Part shown: positions 17,740 to 27,329 of the stretch, piece by piece
Numbering within the stretch: position 1 is the stretch's first letter
Layout: each line of letters opens with the position of its first letter
From: Schleiferia thermophila
GTDB lineage: Bacteria > Bacteroidota > Bacteroidia > Flavobacteriales > Schleiferiaceae
NCBI RefSeq assembly: GCF_003337435.1
Contig: NZ_QPJS01000002.1
Coordinates: forward strand, 310,001-374,000
Length of the DNA: 64,000 nt
Reading direction: 5' to 3'
Notes under the pieces: model-generated
What the model was told of the DNA's origin: nothing
Database searches by the model: none
The model's input: the letters and a program-made list of their open reading frames with translations, nothing else
Made by a program: the position numbers and the translations under genes

Positions 17740-18977
17740 TGAAACTTCGATTGCTTTTCGTAATGTTTGTAGTAAGCCTAACATATTCAATAGCTCAGGT
17801 CAGACCCATAGACCCGGACTCTCTGATGAAAGAGGCTGCTATATTGGCGAGAAGCAGAAGTTATCAGCAAGCTAGAAATTTAATAAGAGAGGAAGTTAAA
17901 AAATATCCTGATTACAAGGATTTGCAGTTTGCTTTTCTCAACTATTTATACTGGGATGGAAAAACAGATTCAACCCTTTCAATGCTGGATACCTTGCTAC
18001 TTAAATATCCAGAAGAATACCATTTATATCAAATCGGGATCAATACCTGTTTCAGCATAGACAGTACTTGTTTTCATCACTTCAATTCTTTGGCAATTCA
18101 ACAATTTCCAGATAGTACAGGCAAAATATTAGGCAAAACTGCTTTTTATTATCACGACAAAAAGGCTTATCTGGCAGCCCGTGAAATGGCCGATTCCGCA
18201 TTAAAATACCAAGATGCTGACACTACCCTACAGAACATTATATTTGACTATAGAATCTCCGAGGGTTACAGATTGCCAGGGATTGGTTATTTGTATTACT
18301 GGATAGGAGCCGACCCTTCTTGGCCTAGACACCAGTTTTTTATAGAATATCAGTTTAAATCAGATTTTGGTATTGTTATTCCTCGTTTTCATCTGGCTTC
18401 AAGATTCAATATTCGTTCATGGATGGGAGAGCTAGAAATGTATCCTAAGTTTGGTAAAAACAATTATTTCTACGGTTTGATAGGGTTTTCTGATGGAGTA
18501 TTGTTTCCCTTTTGGCGATTGGCAGCAGAACCTTTTTTTATCAACAATCAAAATATCGAACTTTCGCTTGGTTGGAGATATGTGGATTTTGGATCACTTA
18601 AAATTCATTCGTTCACAGGTTCGGCCGGCAGATATTGGGGAAACAATTACGCCAGTGCAAGACTGATCTACACTCCCTTTGGAAATATAGGGGCAAATAT
18701 ATCCGGGGTGGCATCCTATAAATATTTTATAAACAATCCTTTACATTTCATTGACCTTAAAGTGGGATATGGTGTTTCTCCGGAAAGCGAATATCTGGAC
18801 TTTGGACTAGCAGGTACAATCTTTACTAGAGCTTTCAGATTTTCAGCAGCATATCAGTTTTGGCTTGAAAAGGCTATTTTATTCAGGCTAGGAGGATATT
18901 ACGAATGGATAAATCCCAGCCCTCTGAGACCTTTTAATGTTTTCGGTTTTTCGATTAACATTTCATTTTTATTGTAA
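17739..18977 (+). CDS. YaiO-family outer-membrane beta-barrel protein with N-terminal TPR-like region
   Basis: A 412-aa exported protein. The signal peptide (about 1-19, ending SIAQ) precedes a helical TPR-like region (about 25-175, with repeats such as ARSRSYQQARNLIREEVKKYPDYKD). The remainder, about residues 190-412, is rich in alternating aromatic beta strands ending in SINISFLL, the terminal strand pattern of outer-membrane barrels. This TPR-plus-barrel plan parallels PgaA, BcsC and AlgK/AlgE, which form polysaccharide export channels; the YaiO name is by family resemblance and its function is not established. It overlaps the preceding and following genes by one base each (TAATG). Confidence 0.82.
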   Translation: MKLRLLFVMFVVSLTYSIAQVRPIDPDSLMKEAAILARSRSYQQARNLIREEVKKYPDYKDLQFAFLNYLYWDGKTDSTLSMLDTLLLKYPEEYHLYQIGINTCFSIDSTCFHHFNSLAIQQFPDSTGKILGKTAFYYHDKKAYLAAREMADSALKYQDADTTLQNIIFDYRISEGYRLPGIGYLYYWIGADPSWPRHQFFIEYQFKSDFGIVIPRFHLASRFNIRSWMGELEMYPKFGKNNYFYGLIGFSDGVLFPFWRLAAEPFFINNQNIELSLGWRYVDFGSLKIHSFTGSAGRYWGNNYASARLIYTPFGNIGANISGVASYKYFINNPLHFIDLKVGYGVSPESEYLDFGLAGTIFTRAFRFSAAYQFWLEKAILFRLGGYYEWINPSPLRPFNVFGFSINISFLL

Positions 18978-20083
18978 TGGGCGGGTTGATTGATTTTTTC
19001 ATAACTCTTTACAACTATCAGCAGCAGAAATACAAAATACTTTTGTTGGGTCTTGGTATTTTGCTCTTTGTTGCTTTTATACTGTTAATTTTGATCATCA
19101 GGACAAGGACTCAAAGAGATTTGGCCGAAAGGCGCTTTAGGAGAATCAAAACAACACTGGAAAACACGATATTATCAATAGTTTTTCAAGCAGATTTAAA
19201 CAAGCGAACAGAGCAGATTAAAACTCTGAAAAAACTATTCGAAAACAAAAAAAATACTGTAGCCAGAGATGCTGCCAGAGAAATACTTCGGACCATGGCT
19301 TTACAACTGGATGGAGAAAGTTTAGAAGCGGTCACTCAGATCTATCGGGAAACAAATCTTAAAGAATTACTTCTACAAGAATTAAATGATAAAAGTTGGG
19401 ATGTAAAAGCCGCAATTATTGAAGAAATTGGAGATATCCGACTAAAAGAATTGCTTTTTGAAGTGCTTAAATATACAGATTATGAAGTAGAAATTGTACG
19501 TAATAGAGCTCAGGTAGTGGTACTAAAACTCGGTGGTATGAGAGGCCTTGAGTTTTTGAATACCTTAAAATCGAAAATTTCTGAGTGGCAACAAATTCAA
19601 TTGTTGAATCAACTGTTGAAATTGCCTTATAATCAATATCCACGGACTAAAATTTGGCTCAGCTCATCGAATGACAGTGTTGTGATGTTTGGTCTTAAAG
19701 TTACGCAGCATTTTCAACAGTATCAGGATAAAGAAGAGTTGATTAAGTTGCTCGACCACCAAAATACGGAAATAGTAAAAAAAACGATAAAAGTATTCAC
19801 ACATCTTGGACTAAAAAATGAACTAGAAAAAATAAAATTACACTATCCAAATTATTCCATCGAGCTAAAAGTAGAAGTACTTAAAGCCATCGGCGAGCTC
19901 GGGGATGAATCCGACCATTTATTCTTGATTGACTGTATGATGTCAGATGATTATTTTATTGTAAAAGAAGCTTCAAAATCAATGTTGAGAATCGGACAGA
20001 AAAATCTGCTGTATCAAATAAAAGATTCATTTCCTGATTATCAACGCGAAATAATTGAACATTCCCTGGATGAAAGAATTTGA
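18977..20083 (+). CDS. Membrane-anchored HEAT-repeat protein
   Basis: A 368-aa protein with one transmembrane helix at about 20-42 followed by an arginine-rich stretch (RTRTQRDLAERRFRRIK), which places the C-terminal part in the cytoplasm. From about residue 60 onwards it is all-helical with repeated pairs such as KSWDVKAAIIEEIGDIRLKE and VLKAIGELGDESDHLFLIDC typical of HEAT repeats. Such scaffolds bind partner proteins; here the obvious partners are the receiver protein and the cytoplasmic face of the GT2 synthase. The next gene starts inside its last codons. No enzymatic motif is seen. Confidence 0.8.
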   Translation: MGGLIDFFITLYNYQQQKYKILLLGLGILLFVAFILLILIIRTRTQRDLAERRFRRIKTTLENTILSIVFQADLNKRTEQIKTLKKLFENKKNTVARDAAREILRTMALQLDGESLEAVTQIYRETNLKELLLQELNDKSWDVKAAIIEEIGDIRLKELLFEVLKYTDYEVEIVRNRAQVVVLKLGGMRGLEFLNTLKSKISEWQQIQLLNQLLKLPYNQYPRTKIWLSSSNDSVVMFGLKVTQHFQQYQDKEELIKLLDHQNTEIVKKTIKVFTHLGLKNELEKIKLHYPNYSIELKVEVLKAIGELGDESDHLFLIDCMMSDDYFIVKEASKSMLRIGQKNLLYQIKDSFPDYQREIIEHSLDERI

Positions 20084-21575
20084 TACAACACTTAGTGGTT
20101 TGGATATTTTTCTGGGAGTTCTTAACATCCTTATTTATCTGTTCACGCTTTCGGTAATGCTTTCTTATCTCATCATTGCCTTACTTTCTTTATGGTATGC
20201 ATTTAAACATTTGAAGGCGTCCAAAAGCATTAACTATTTGAGCATACTTCAATCGCCTGAAGCACCGTCTATCAGTATAGTAGCCCCTGCTTACAATGAA
20301 TCGAAAACGATAATTCAAAATATCCGCTCACTACTTTCACTTGACTATGGAAATTATGAAGTGATCATTGTAAATGATGGTTCTACAGATACCACCCTTG
20401 AAAATGCCATTGAAGCCTATGAATTGGAGCCTGTTCGCTATATATCGCCCAATAATCTAAAAACACAGCCGATCAAGGCCATTTACAGATCGAAAAATCC
20501 GGCCTTAAAAAATCTATTGGTTATCGACAAAGAAAATGGCGGCAAAGCCGATGCGCTGAATGCAGGTATAAACTGTGCCAATGGCGATTACATCATGAAT
20601 ATCGATGTGGATTGTATTTTGGAGAGAGACTGTCTGCTCAAAATGATCCAACCTATACTTGATGAACCAGAACGTCTGGCCATAGCATCTGGTGGTGTGG
20701 TACGCGTAGCTAATGACTGCATAATTGATAAAGGGGTTATAAAGAAAGTCAATGTTCCAAAAAATCTATTGGCCAGGTTTCAGACTTTGGAGTATTTGAG
20801 AGCTTTTTTACTCGGAAGAGTAGCATGGCAATACCTTGATGGAATGCTCCTGATTTCTGGCGCCTTGGGTATTTTCAACAAAAAAATAATGATTGCAGCT
20901 GGCGGATATTCCACTAAAACTGTAGGTGAGGACCTTGAGATTTCTGTTAGAATGAGGAAGTATTGCCGGGAAAACGGAATAAAATACAAAGTTCACTTCG
21001 TGCCGGAACCACTTGTCTGGACCGAAGTACCTGAAAAACTAGGCCAGTTACTTAGGCAAAGAAATCGTTGGACGCGGGGAAGTATCGAAACCATACTAGC
21101 TCATAAAAATCTGTTTTTTAACCCCAGGTATAAATTTCTCGGACTTATTGCATATCCTTATTGGGTATTCTACGAATGGTTTGCACCTCTGCTAGAATTT
21201 TTTGGCCTTTTGACATTGTTTATTTTACTCATATTGGGTTTATTGCCTGGATTATATATCGCACTGTTCCTTCTTACGGTTGTTTCTTTTGCCATTGTTT
21301 TTACCATTACAACAATCTATGCAGAGGAAAGTACTTATTTCCAATACAAGGATGCCAAAGGTATCAGAAAGCTTATCTTAGCCGGTCTCATAGAGCCTGT
21401 TAGTTATCACTTCCTGGTGGTTTGGGCTTCTTTAAAAGGGAACTGGGATTATTTTATAGAAGGAAAAGTGACCTGGGGCAAACAGGTCAGGAAAGGTTTT
21501 GACCGCGATACTATAGACAGAGAAAAGAAAATTTTAGTGTCCAATACATCCGGAAAGCTCACTCCGATCAATTAA
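20070..21575 (+). CDS. Processive-type family 2 glycosyltransferase, membrane-bound
   Basis: A 501-aa inner-membrane polysaccharide synthase candidate. ATG 20070 is chosen; it overlaps the HEAT gene by 14 bases. One or two N-terminal transmembrane helices (about 10-50) precede the GT-A catalytic domain with VIIVNDGS (D103), GGKADALNAG, the DVD metal motif (D179-D181), the catalytic-base motif GED (D288) and QRNRW (330-334), the Q-x-x-R-W signature of NodC, PgaC, hyaluronan and cellulose synthases. Three or more transmembrane helices follow. It lacks a PilZ domain, so cyclic-di-GMP control is not indicated; the HEAT and receiver proteins may take that role. Product sugar unknown. Confidence 0.87.
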   Translation: MKEFDTTLSGLDIFLGVLNILIYLFTLSVMLSYLIIALLSLWYAFKHLKASKSINYLSILQSPEAPSISIVAPAYNESKTIIQNIRSLLSLDYGNYEVIIVNDGSTDTTLENAIEAYELEPVRYISPNNLKTQPIKAIYRSKNPALKNLLVIDKENGGKADALNAGINCANGDYIMNIDVDCILERDCLLKMIQPILDEPERLAIASGGVVRVANDCIIDKGVIKKVNVPKNLLARFQTLEYLRAFLLGRVAWQYLDGMLLISGALGIFNKKIMIAAGGYSTKTVGEDLEISVRMRKYCRENGIKYKVHFVPEPLVWTEVPEKLGQLLRQRNRWTRGSIETILAHKNLFFNPRYKFLGLIAYPYWVFYEWFAPLLEFFGLLTLFILLILGLLPGLYIALFLLTVVSFAIVFTITTIYAEESTYFQYKDAKGIRKLILAGLIEPVSYHFLVVWASLKGNWDYFIEGKVTWGKQVRKGFDRDTIDREKKILVSNTSGKLTPIN

Positions 21576-23620
21576 AATCCAAGCAGTTTTTCCAGTACAT
21601 TTTTTACTTTCTCCCCATTTGGCAATACAAATGCCTCGAGTTTGGAATTTAAAGGGATAGCAGGTGTATCTACGCTTCCAACAACTCGAACAGGGGCGTC
21701 GAGGTATTGAAAACATTCTTCAGAAATTCTACCTGCCAAAGCCTGAGCGAAGGAGTTATTTACAGGTTCTTCAGTGACTACCAAACATTTGTTATGAACT
21801 TGTACTCTCGAAGCAACAGTTTCAAAATCCAATGGTACAAGACTGCGCAGATCGAGAATTTCCACTCTGCTTTCCATTCCTTTGGAAGCTTCAAGTGCCC
21901 AATAAACGCCCATTCCATAAGTGACAATCAGGCAGGTAGATTCACCCCGGACAGACTCAGCACTTCGTACAATCCTGGCTTTGCCGATTGGAATGATGTA
22001 ATTAGCGTCTGGTTCAATGGTTTTTGCTTCCTCAGTACCTTTCACTTTACTCCAATAGAGCCCTTTGTGTTCCAGGACCACCACGGGGTTTGGATCGTAA
22101 AATGCAGCTTTCAAAAGCCCTTTTAAATCTGCTCCCGTTGATGGATATACCACTTTAATACCTCTGATATTGGTCAGTACACTTTCTACAGAAGAACTGT
22201 GGTAAGGACCTCCACTGCCATAGGCACCAATGGGTACTCTGATAACAGCACTTACTGGCCATTTTCCATTGCTTAAAAAATATGATCTGGACAGTTCTGT
22301 AAATAATTGGTTCAATCCCGGCCATATGTAATCAGCAAATTGTACCTCGACGATGGGTTTTAAACCCACTGCTGACATTCCTACTGTGCTTCCAATGATA
22401 AATGCTTCCTGAATGGGTGTGTTGAATACTCGCTCATCTCCGAAATGCTCGGCTAGTGTTGCAGCTTCTCTAAACACTCCGCCAAGTCTGCGACCGACAT
22501 CCTGTCCATACAAGAGAGCCTCGGGGTGCTTGGCCATTAACTCTCTGATGGCAAACAGGGCACTGTCTACCATTACAACTTTATCTCTTCCCACAGGAGC
22601 TCTTTCTCCCCTTTCTTCAGTGATAGGTGTCGGTGCAAAATAGTGTTTTGATAGGTCAAGTGGATCGGGTTCTTCCGCCTTTAGAGCTTTATCAAATGAA
22701 TCGTCCACAATTTTTCTGGCGATTCCCTGAATTTCTTCGAGCTGCTGATCTGAAACTCCTGCTTCCCTTAAGAGCTTTTTAAGATATGGAAGCGGATCGC
22801 GAAGCTGATGTTGCTCAAGGTCATCGCGATAAAACTCCTTCCTAACCCCCGAAGTATGATGCCCGAGCAGTGGAACATCTACGTGCAATAGGACGGGTCG
22901 GCGCTCACTTCGTACGATTTCTATTGCTTTTTTAGTGGCACTGTACACCACGTCAAATCGGCTTCCATCCACCGTCATGCGTTCCAGTCCTTTGAATCCA
23001 GCTGCATATTCGTAAGCATTTTGTGCTCTTATTTCAATGGCATTTGCTGATATGTCCCAGCCATTGTCTTGTACAAAATAAAGGATCGGCAGCTTTTTCA
23101 ATACGGCCATTTGCAGGGCCTCGCTTACTTCACCCTCGGTCATGGCGGCATCTCCGATGCTGCATACAGCAATTGCACCTAGTTCTTCTTCGTTTAGTAA
23201 TCCGGTAACTTCTTTAAATCTCAATCCCATTGCCGCACCAGTGATGGGAATGGCTTGCATTCCTGTCGCTGAGCTTTGGTGGGGAATTTTAGGTTTGTCA
23301 GGGTCATTTAAGCTCGGATGGCTGTAGTAGGTCCGTCCACCGGAAAAGGGGTCATCTTTTTTGGCAAGCAACTGAAGCATCAGTTCAAAGGGAGACATAC
23401 CGATCGTGAGCAATACACTGTCGTCACGATAATATAAGCTCAGGTAATCTTTTGGAAGTACATGCATCCCAAGTGCTATCTGAGCCGCCTCATGACCTCT
23501 GCTGGTTGCATGTACATATTTGCTGGTGATTTCTCTTTTTTCTTCAAATAAATCGCTCATGGCACGGGCTGTGACCATGATTTTGAATGCATGGAGGAGA
23601 TCTTTTTTAGTAACAGTCAT
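21572..23620 (-). CDS. 2-oxoacid dehydrogenase E1, fused alpha and beta subunits
   Basis: A 682-aa thiamine-diphosphate enzyme in which the alpha subunit (about 1-330) and beta subunit (about 345-682) of a branched-chain 2-oxoacid or pyruvate dehydrogenase E1 are joined. In the alpha half, YRDDSVLL and GDAAMTEGEVSEALQMA mark cofactor binding and RGHEAAQIA substrate access; the beta half has LLYGQDVGRRLGG, NTPIQEAFIIGSTVGM and VGSVDTPAIPL. Bacteroidota often carry this fusion, commonly annotated as 2-oxoisovalerate or pyruvate E1. No E2 or E3 gene is adjacent. Its end overlaps the convergent GT2 gene by 4 bases. Confidence 0.88.
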   Translation of the reverse strand: MTVTKKDLLHAFKIMVTARAMSDLFEEKREITSKYVHATSRGHEAAQIALGMHVLPKDYLSLYYRDDSVLLTIGMSPFELMLQLLAKKDDPFSGGRTYYSHPSLNDPDKPKIPHQSSATGMQAIPITGAAMGLRFKEVTGLLNEEELGAIAVCSIGDAAMTEGEVSEALQMAVLKKLPILYFVQDNGWDISANAIEIRAQNAYEYAAGFKGLERMTVDGSRFDVVYSATKKAIEIVRSERRPVLLHVDVPLLGHHTSGVRKEFYRDDLEQHQLRDPLPYLKKLLREAGVSDQQLEEIQGIARKIVDDSFDKALKAEEPDPLDLSKHYFAPTPITEERGERAPVGRDKVVMVDSALFAIRELMAKHPEALLYGQDVGRRLGGVFREAATLAEHFGDERVFNTPIQEAFIIGSTVGMSAVGLKPIVEVQFADYIWPGLNQLFTELSRSYFLSNGKWPVSAVIRVPIGAYGSGGPYHSSSVESVLTNIRGIKVVYPSTGADLKGLLKAAFYDPNPVVVLEHKGLYWSKVKGTEEAKTIEPDANYIIPIGKARIVRSAESVRGESTCLIVTYGMGVYWALEASKGMESRVEILDLRSLVPLDFETVASRVQVHNKCLVVTEEPVNNSFAQALAGRISEECFQYLDAPVRVVGSVDTPAIPLNSKLEAFVLPNGEKVKNVLEKLLGF

Positions 23621-23796
23621 AAAAAAACCGAGATGTGTGACCGCAAATATCTGGTTTTGCTAACTTTTATCCTCTCAATGGTCCGATAAATTTGGAAAAG
23701 AGCACTATAAAATAAAAGGATTTAAGAAGACAAGTTGGTCCTACTCAGGATTTGAATCAGAGTATTGCCAATTCTGGTTTTCAGATGGATATTGAG

Positions 23797-25191
23797 TTAC
23801 AGGTAACCAAGTATTTTCAACATGCTTTTATAGCTTTGTTCTTTGGCAAATAATCTGGTGCGAATCTCTCCGTCTTCATCCAGGTCTATTACAACGTGCT
23901 TGGGTGCAGGCAACAGGCAATGCTGAATGCCTCCATAGCCCGCAATACTATCTTGATAGGCTCCCGTGTGAAAAAATCCAATGTATTGTGGCCGGTCTTC
24001 TTTATACTTTGGCAAATAGATGGCATTGGCATGCTGCTCCGAATTGTAGTAATCGTCGCTATCGCAAGTAAGTCCGCCCAGGAGCACACGTTCATATTCC
24101 TCGAACCAATTGTTGATGGCTAGCAATACAAATCTTTTATTAATAGCCCAAGCGTCGGGAAGAGTAGTCATAAAAGAACCATCGATCATGTTCCAAGCCT
24201 CGCGATCGTTTTGCTTCTTTTGACCCATTATTGAAAACAAAACTGCCCCGCTTTCACCTACAGTGAACGATCCAAATTCTGTGAAGATATGAGGCTCTCT
24301 TACTCCGGCTGAGTTACATGCCTGTTTTATTTGAGCTATGATTTCTTCAGCCATGTAGGCATAGTCGTAAGAAAAATTAAGAGAGTTTTTAATTGGAAAA
24401 CCGCCTCCGATATTAAGGGAGTCAAGTGTATCGCAGTGCTTTTTCAATTCTATATACACGTTCACACACTTCAATAGTTCGCTCCAGTAATAGGCATTGT
24501 CATTGATTCCTGTGTTGATAAAGAAATGAAGCATTTTAAGCTCAAACTTTGGATTGTCCTTTATCTTTTCGAGATAAAAAGGTACAATGTCCTTATATCC
24601 AATTCCCAGCCGACTTGTGTAGAATTCAAATTTTGGCTCTTCTTCAGCTGCTATACGGATTCCGATTTTACATGGGACTTCCACCAGCTCTCCTAATTGA
24701 TCAACTTCTTTCATGTTATCAAATACAGGAATAGTGTTTTCGAATCCTGTATTGATCAGACGCGCAATATTTTCAATATACGTATCTTTTTTAAATCCAT
24801 TGCATACTATATAAATGTCTTTAGTTACTTTACCTTCTTCATAGAGTGCATCAATGATGTTGATATCAAATGCCGAAGAAGTTTCGAGGTGCACATCGTT
24901 TTTCAGTACTTCGTCCAGTACAAATGAGAAATGACTGCTTTTTGTACAATAACAGAAGTTGTACTTACCCTTATAGTCGACTTTCGCCATTGCAACATTA
25001 AAGAGCATCTTTGCTTTTTGTATCTGTTGTGATATTTTCGGCAAATAGCTAATTTTTAATGGTGTTCCATATTGCTTAATTATATCCATCAAATTAATGT
25101 CGTGCCAGAGCAATGTATCTTCGTCGAGCTTAAATTCATCCTGAGGCCAGTCGAATGTCTGTTGAATTAGGTCAATATATTTATTTTTCAT
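23797..25191 (-). CDS. Arginine decarboxylase-type PLP enzyme (fold III)
   Basis: A 464-aa pyridoxal-phosphate decarboxylase of the alanine racemase-like barrel fold. The N-terminal barrel holds the PLP-lysine segment FCYCTKSSH (about residue 83), with the phosphate-binding NIGGGFP and HFFINTG segments further on; the C-terminal beta domain supplies CDSDDYY, whose cysteine and aspartate are the usual active-site pair donated across the dimer, and GYGGIQHCL. Bacteroidota proteins of this type are annotated as arginine decarboxylase, first step to agmatine and polyamines. It is shorter than the E. coli SpeA enzyme, so the substrate is by family only. A -7 box TAATTTTG is at 25221-25214. Confidence 0.8.
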   Translation of the reverse strand: MKNKYIDLIQQTFDWPQDEFKLDEDTLLWHDINLMDIIKQYGTPLKISYLPKISQQIQKAKMLFNVAMAKVDYKGKYNFCYCTKSSHFSFVLDEVLKNDVHLETSSAFDINIIDALYEEGKVTKDIYIVCNGFKKDTYIENIARLINTGFENTIPVFDNMKEVDQLGELVEVPCKIGIRIAAEEEPKFEFYTSRLGIGYKDIVPFYLEKIKDNPKFELKMLHFFINTGINDNAYYWSELLKCVNVYIELKKHCDTLDSLNIGGGFPIKNSLNFSYDYAYMAEEIIAQIKQACNSAGVREPHIFTEFGSFTVGESGAVLFSIMGQKKQNDREAWNMIDGSFMTTLPDAWAINKRFVLLAINNWFEEYERVLLGGLTCDSDDYYNSEQHANAIYLPKYKEDRPQYIGFFHTGAYQDSIAGYGGIQHCLLPAPKHVVIDLDEDGEIRTRLFAKEQSYKSMLKILGYL

Positions 25192-25411
25192 ATACTGTTT
25201 CTAATTAGGTGGGCAAAATTACGATTAAAAAATATAGGTGAATATTAAATATCTGCTTTAAGTCACTTACATTTGATTTTTAAGTGCAATGTAAGTAAGT
25301 TGGATTTAGACTGATCTGCCTCTTTTATTTATAAGACTTTCAGTGGGGCTTAGGGGCATAGTTTTTTAAGTTCGTTTTTGCCTTTATTTCTTGTCATTAT
25401 TTTGTGTAAAA

Positions 25412-25448
25412 AGAAAAAACCCCGGCAATTACTGTATAGTTGCCGGGG
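25412..25448 (-). terminator. Rho-independent terminator of glmS
   Basis: On the minus strand TTGCCGGGG after an 11-base loop closes CCCCGGCAA (stem 25420-25428 with 25440-25448), followed by TTTTTTCT. It lies about 30 bases after the glmS stop codon and is a perfect 9-bp stem. Confidence 0.9.
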
Positions 25449-25478
25449 CTGTTTTATGATTTTCTTCTCTGCTTCGAG

Positions 25479-27323
25479 TTATTCTACCGTTACAGATTTT
25501 GCGAGATTTCTCGGTTGATCTACATTGCAACCTCTCATCAGTGCAATGTGATATGAGAGTAACTGTAGGGGAATTGTATTGATGATGGGAGAATAAATAT
25601 TTTCTGTTTCAGGGACTTCAATTATATGGTCTGCAATTGAAGAGATGTCCTCATCGTCGTGATTGACTACGGCGAGTACTCGTCCTTTTCTGGCTTTTAC
25701 TTCCTGAACATTTGAATAAATTTTATCGTATTGGTCATTTTTTGGTGCAATGACTATCACAGGCATATTTTCATCAATCAGCGCAATAGGACCGTGTTTC
25801 ATTTCCGCGGCAGGATACCCTTCAGCATGAATATATGATATTTCTTTCAGCTTTAGGGCACCTTCTAATGCTACCGGAAAGTTATAACCTCTTCCTAGAT
25901 ATAATGCGTTGGACGAATCTTTGTAAATCTCAGCTAGGTATCTGGTGAGAGGATCGCATTTTAGAGTTTCTTCTATTTTTTCCGGGATGGAATTCAATTC
26001 TATTAGCAAGCGCATGTATTTAGACTCGCTGATGGAGCCTTTCATATAGCCTAATTTTAGTGCTATAAGTGCCAGTACGGTGATTTGGGCTGTGAATGCT
26101 TTGGTCGATGCAACTCCAATTTCAGGTCCGGCATGGGTATATGCACCGGCGTGAGTTTCTCTTGCTATGGATGAGCCCACCACATTGCAAATACCAAATA
26201 TGGTGGCTCCCATAGATTTTGCCAGTTTAACCGCTGCGAGTGTGTCAGCAGTTTCTCCGCTCTGACTTATGGCAATAACGACGTCTTTTTCGGTAATGAT
26301 GGGATTTCTGTAGCGAAATTCTGAGGCATACTCTACTTCAACGGGCATCCTTACTATATCCTCTATCAAATATTCTCCTACAAGACCGGCATGCCAGGAT
26401 GTACCGCAGCCTACTATGATGATTCTCTGTGCATTGAGGAATTTTTCCTTGTATTCATCAATTCCTCTCATATTGATCAAGCCTTGTTCAGGGAGTAGGC
26501 GACCTCGTAGGGTATCTCTTACAGATCGGGGCTGCTCATAGATTTCCTTAAGCATAAAATGCTCAAAACCACCTTTTTCGATTTGTTCAATATCCATTTG
26601 AAGTTGTTGGACATATGGATCTATTGTCAGGTTGGTTTTTATTTCACGTATTACCAATGGCTTACCTTTTCTGATGACGCCCATTTCTCCATCCTGCAGG
26701 TAAATGACTTTTTTAGTATATTCCAAGAATGGTGTGGCATCGCTGGCGATAAAGTATTCATCTTCAGCAAGCCCTATGACAAGGGGACTGCCCATTTTTG
26801 CTACAATAATTTCATTGGGTTCGCGTTTGTCGAAAACGCATATTGCATATGCACCGATCACCTGGTTTAGTGCTTGACGTACTGCATTTTCCAGCGTAGT
26901 ATTTTCCCCTTTTTGAATATCTTCGATAAGGTTGACCAGTACTTCGGTATCTGTATCGCTTTTAAATTTAAAACCTCTTGCTGAGAGGGCTTCTTTTATT
27001 GAATGGAAGTTTTCGATGATTCCGTTGTGAATGAGGAACAAGTTACCTGACATAGAGGTATGCGGGTGAGAGTTTATATCGCTAGGCTCACCGTGGGTAG
27101 CCCATCGAGTGTGAGCTATTCCCATTCTCCCATCATGTGGATTGTTGGATGAAATTTGCTCTAAGTCAGAGACTTTCCCCTTCTTTTTATAATAATGAAT
27201 GTTGTGGCCATTATGTATCGCTACACCAGCCGAGTCGTATCCTCTGTATTCAAGTCTCTTTAGTCCTTTGATAAGGATGGGATATGCATCTCTATACCCT
27301 AGATAACCTACTATTCCACACAT
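25479..27323 (-). CDS. glmS: Glutamine--fructose-6-phosphate aminotransferase (isomerising)
   Basis: Makes glucosamine-6-phosphate, the entry to UDP-GlcNAc for peptidoglycan and lipopolysaccharide. The 614-aa protein starts MCGIVGYLG, with Cys2 as the glutaminase nucleophile, has HTRWATHG and NSHPH in the class II amidotransferase domain, and two SIS domains (GCGTSWHAG, SQSGETADT, EGALKLKEISYIHAEGYPAAEMKHGPIAL), ending KSVTVE as usual. It follows the DUF4270 gene by 6 bases and ends in a terminator, closing the unit glgA'-DUF4270-glmS that is conserved in Bacteroidota. Confidence 0.97.
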   Translation of the reverse strand: MCGIVGYLGYRDAYPILIKGLKRLEYRGYDSAGVAIHNGHNIHYYKKKGKVSDLEQISSNNPHDGRMGIAHTRWATHGEPSDINSHPHTSMSGNLFLIHNGIIENFHSIKEALSARGFKFKSDTDTEVLVNLIEDIQKGENTTLENAVRQALNQVIGAYAICVFDKREPNEIIVAKMGSPLVIGLAEDEYFIASDATPFLEYTKKVIYLQDGEMGVIRKGKPLVIREIKTNLTIDPYVQQLQMDIEQIEKGGFEHFMLKEIYEQPRSVRDTLRGRLLPEQGLINMRGIDEYKEKFLNAQRIIIVGCGTSWHAGLVGEYLIEDIVRMPVEVEYASEFRYRNPIITEKDVVIAISQSGETADTLAAVKLAKSMGATIFGICNVVGSSIARETHAGAYTHAGPEIGVASTKAFTAQITVLALIALKLGYMKGSISESKYMRLLIELNSIPEKIEETLKCDPLTRYLAEIYKDSSNALYLGRGYNFPVALEGALKLKEISYIHAEGYPAAEMKHGPIALIDENMPVIVIAPKNDQYDKIYSNVQEVKARKGRVLAVVNHDDEDISSIADHIIEVPETENIYSPIINTIPLQLLSYHIALMRGCNVDQPRNLAKSVTVE

Positions 27324-27329
27324 ATTGGT

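Noticed and set aside
23736-23762. Minus-strand stretch resembling the T-arm and acceptor end of a tRNA (GATTCAAATCCTGAGTAGGA)
   Set aside because: The T-stem would have mismatches and one pair too many, and no D-arm, anticodon arm or 5' acceptor strand is present upstream. At best it is a relic, so no tRNA or attachment site is called.
25265-25301. Inverted repeat CTTACATT...AATGTAAG upstream of the arginine-decarboxylase-type gene
   Set aside because: Only an 8-bp AT-rich stem with a 14-base loop, lying between genes; too weak to call a terminator or operator.
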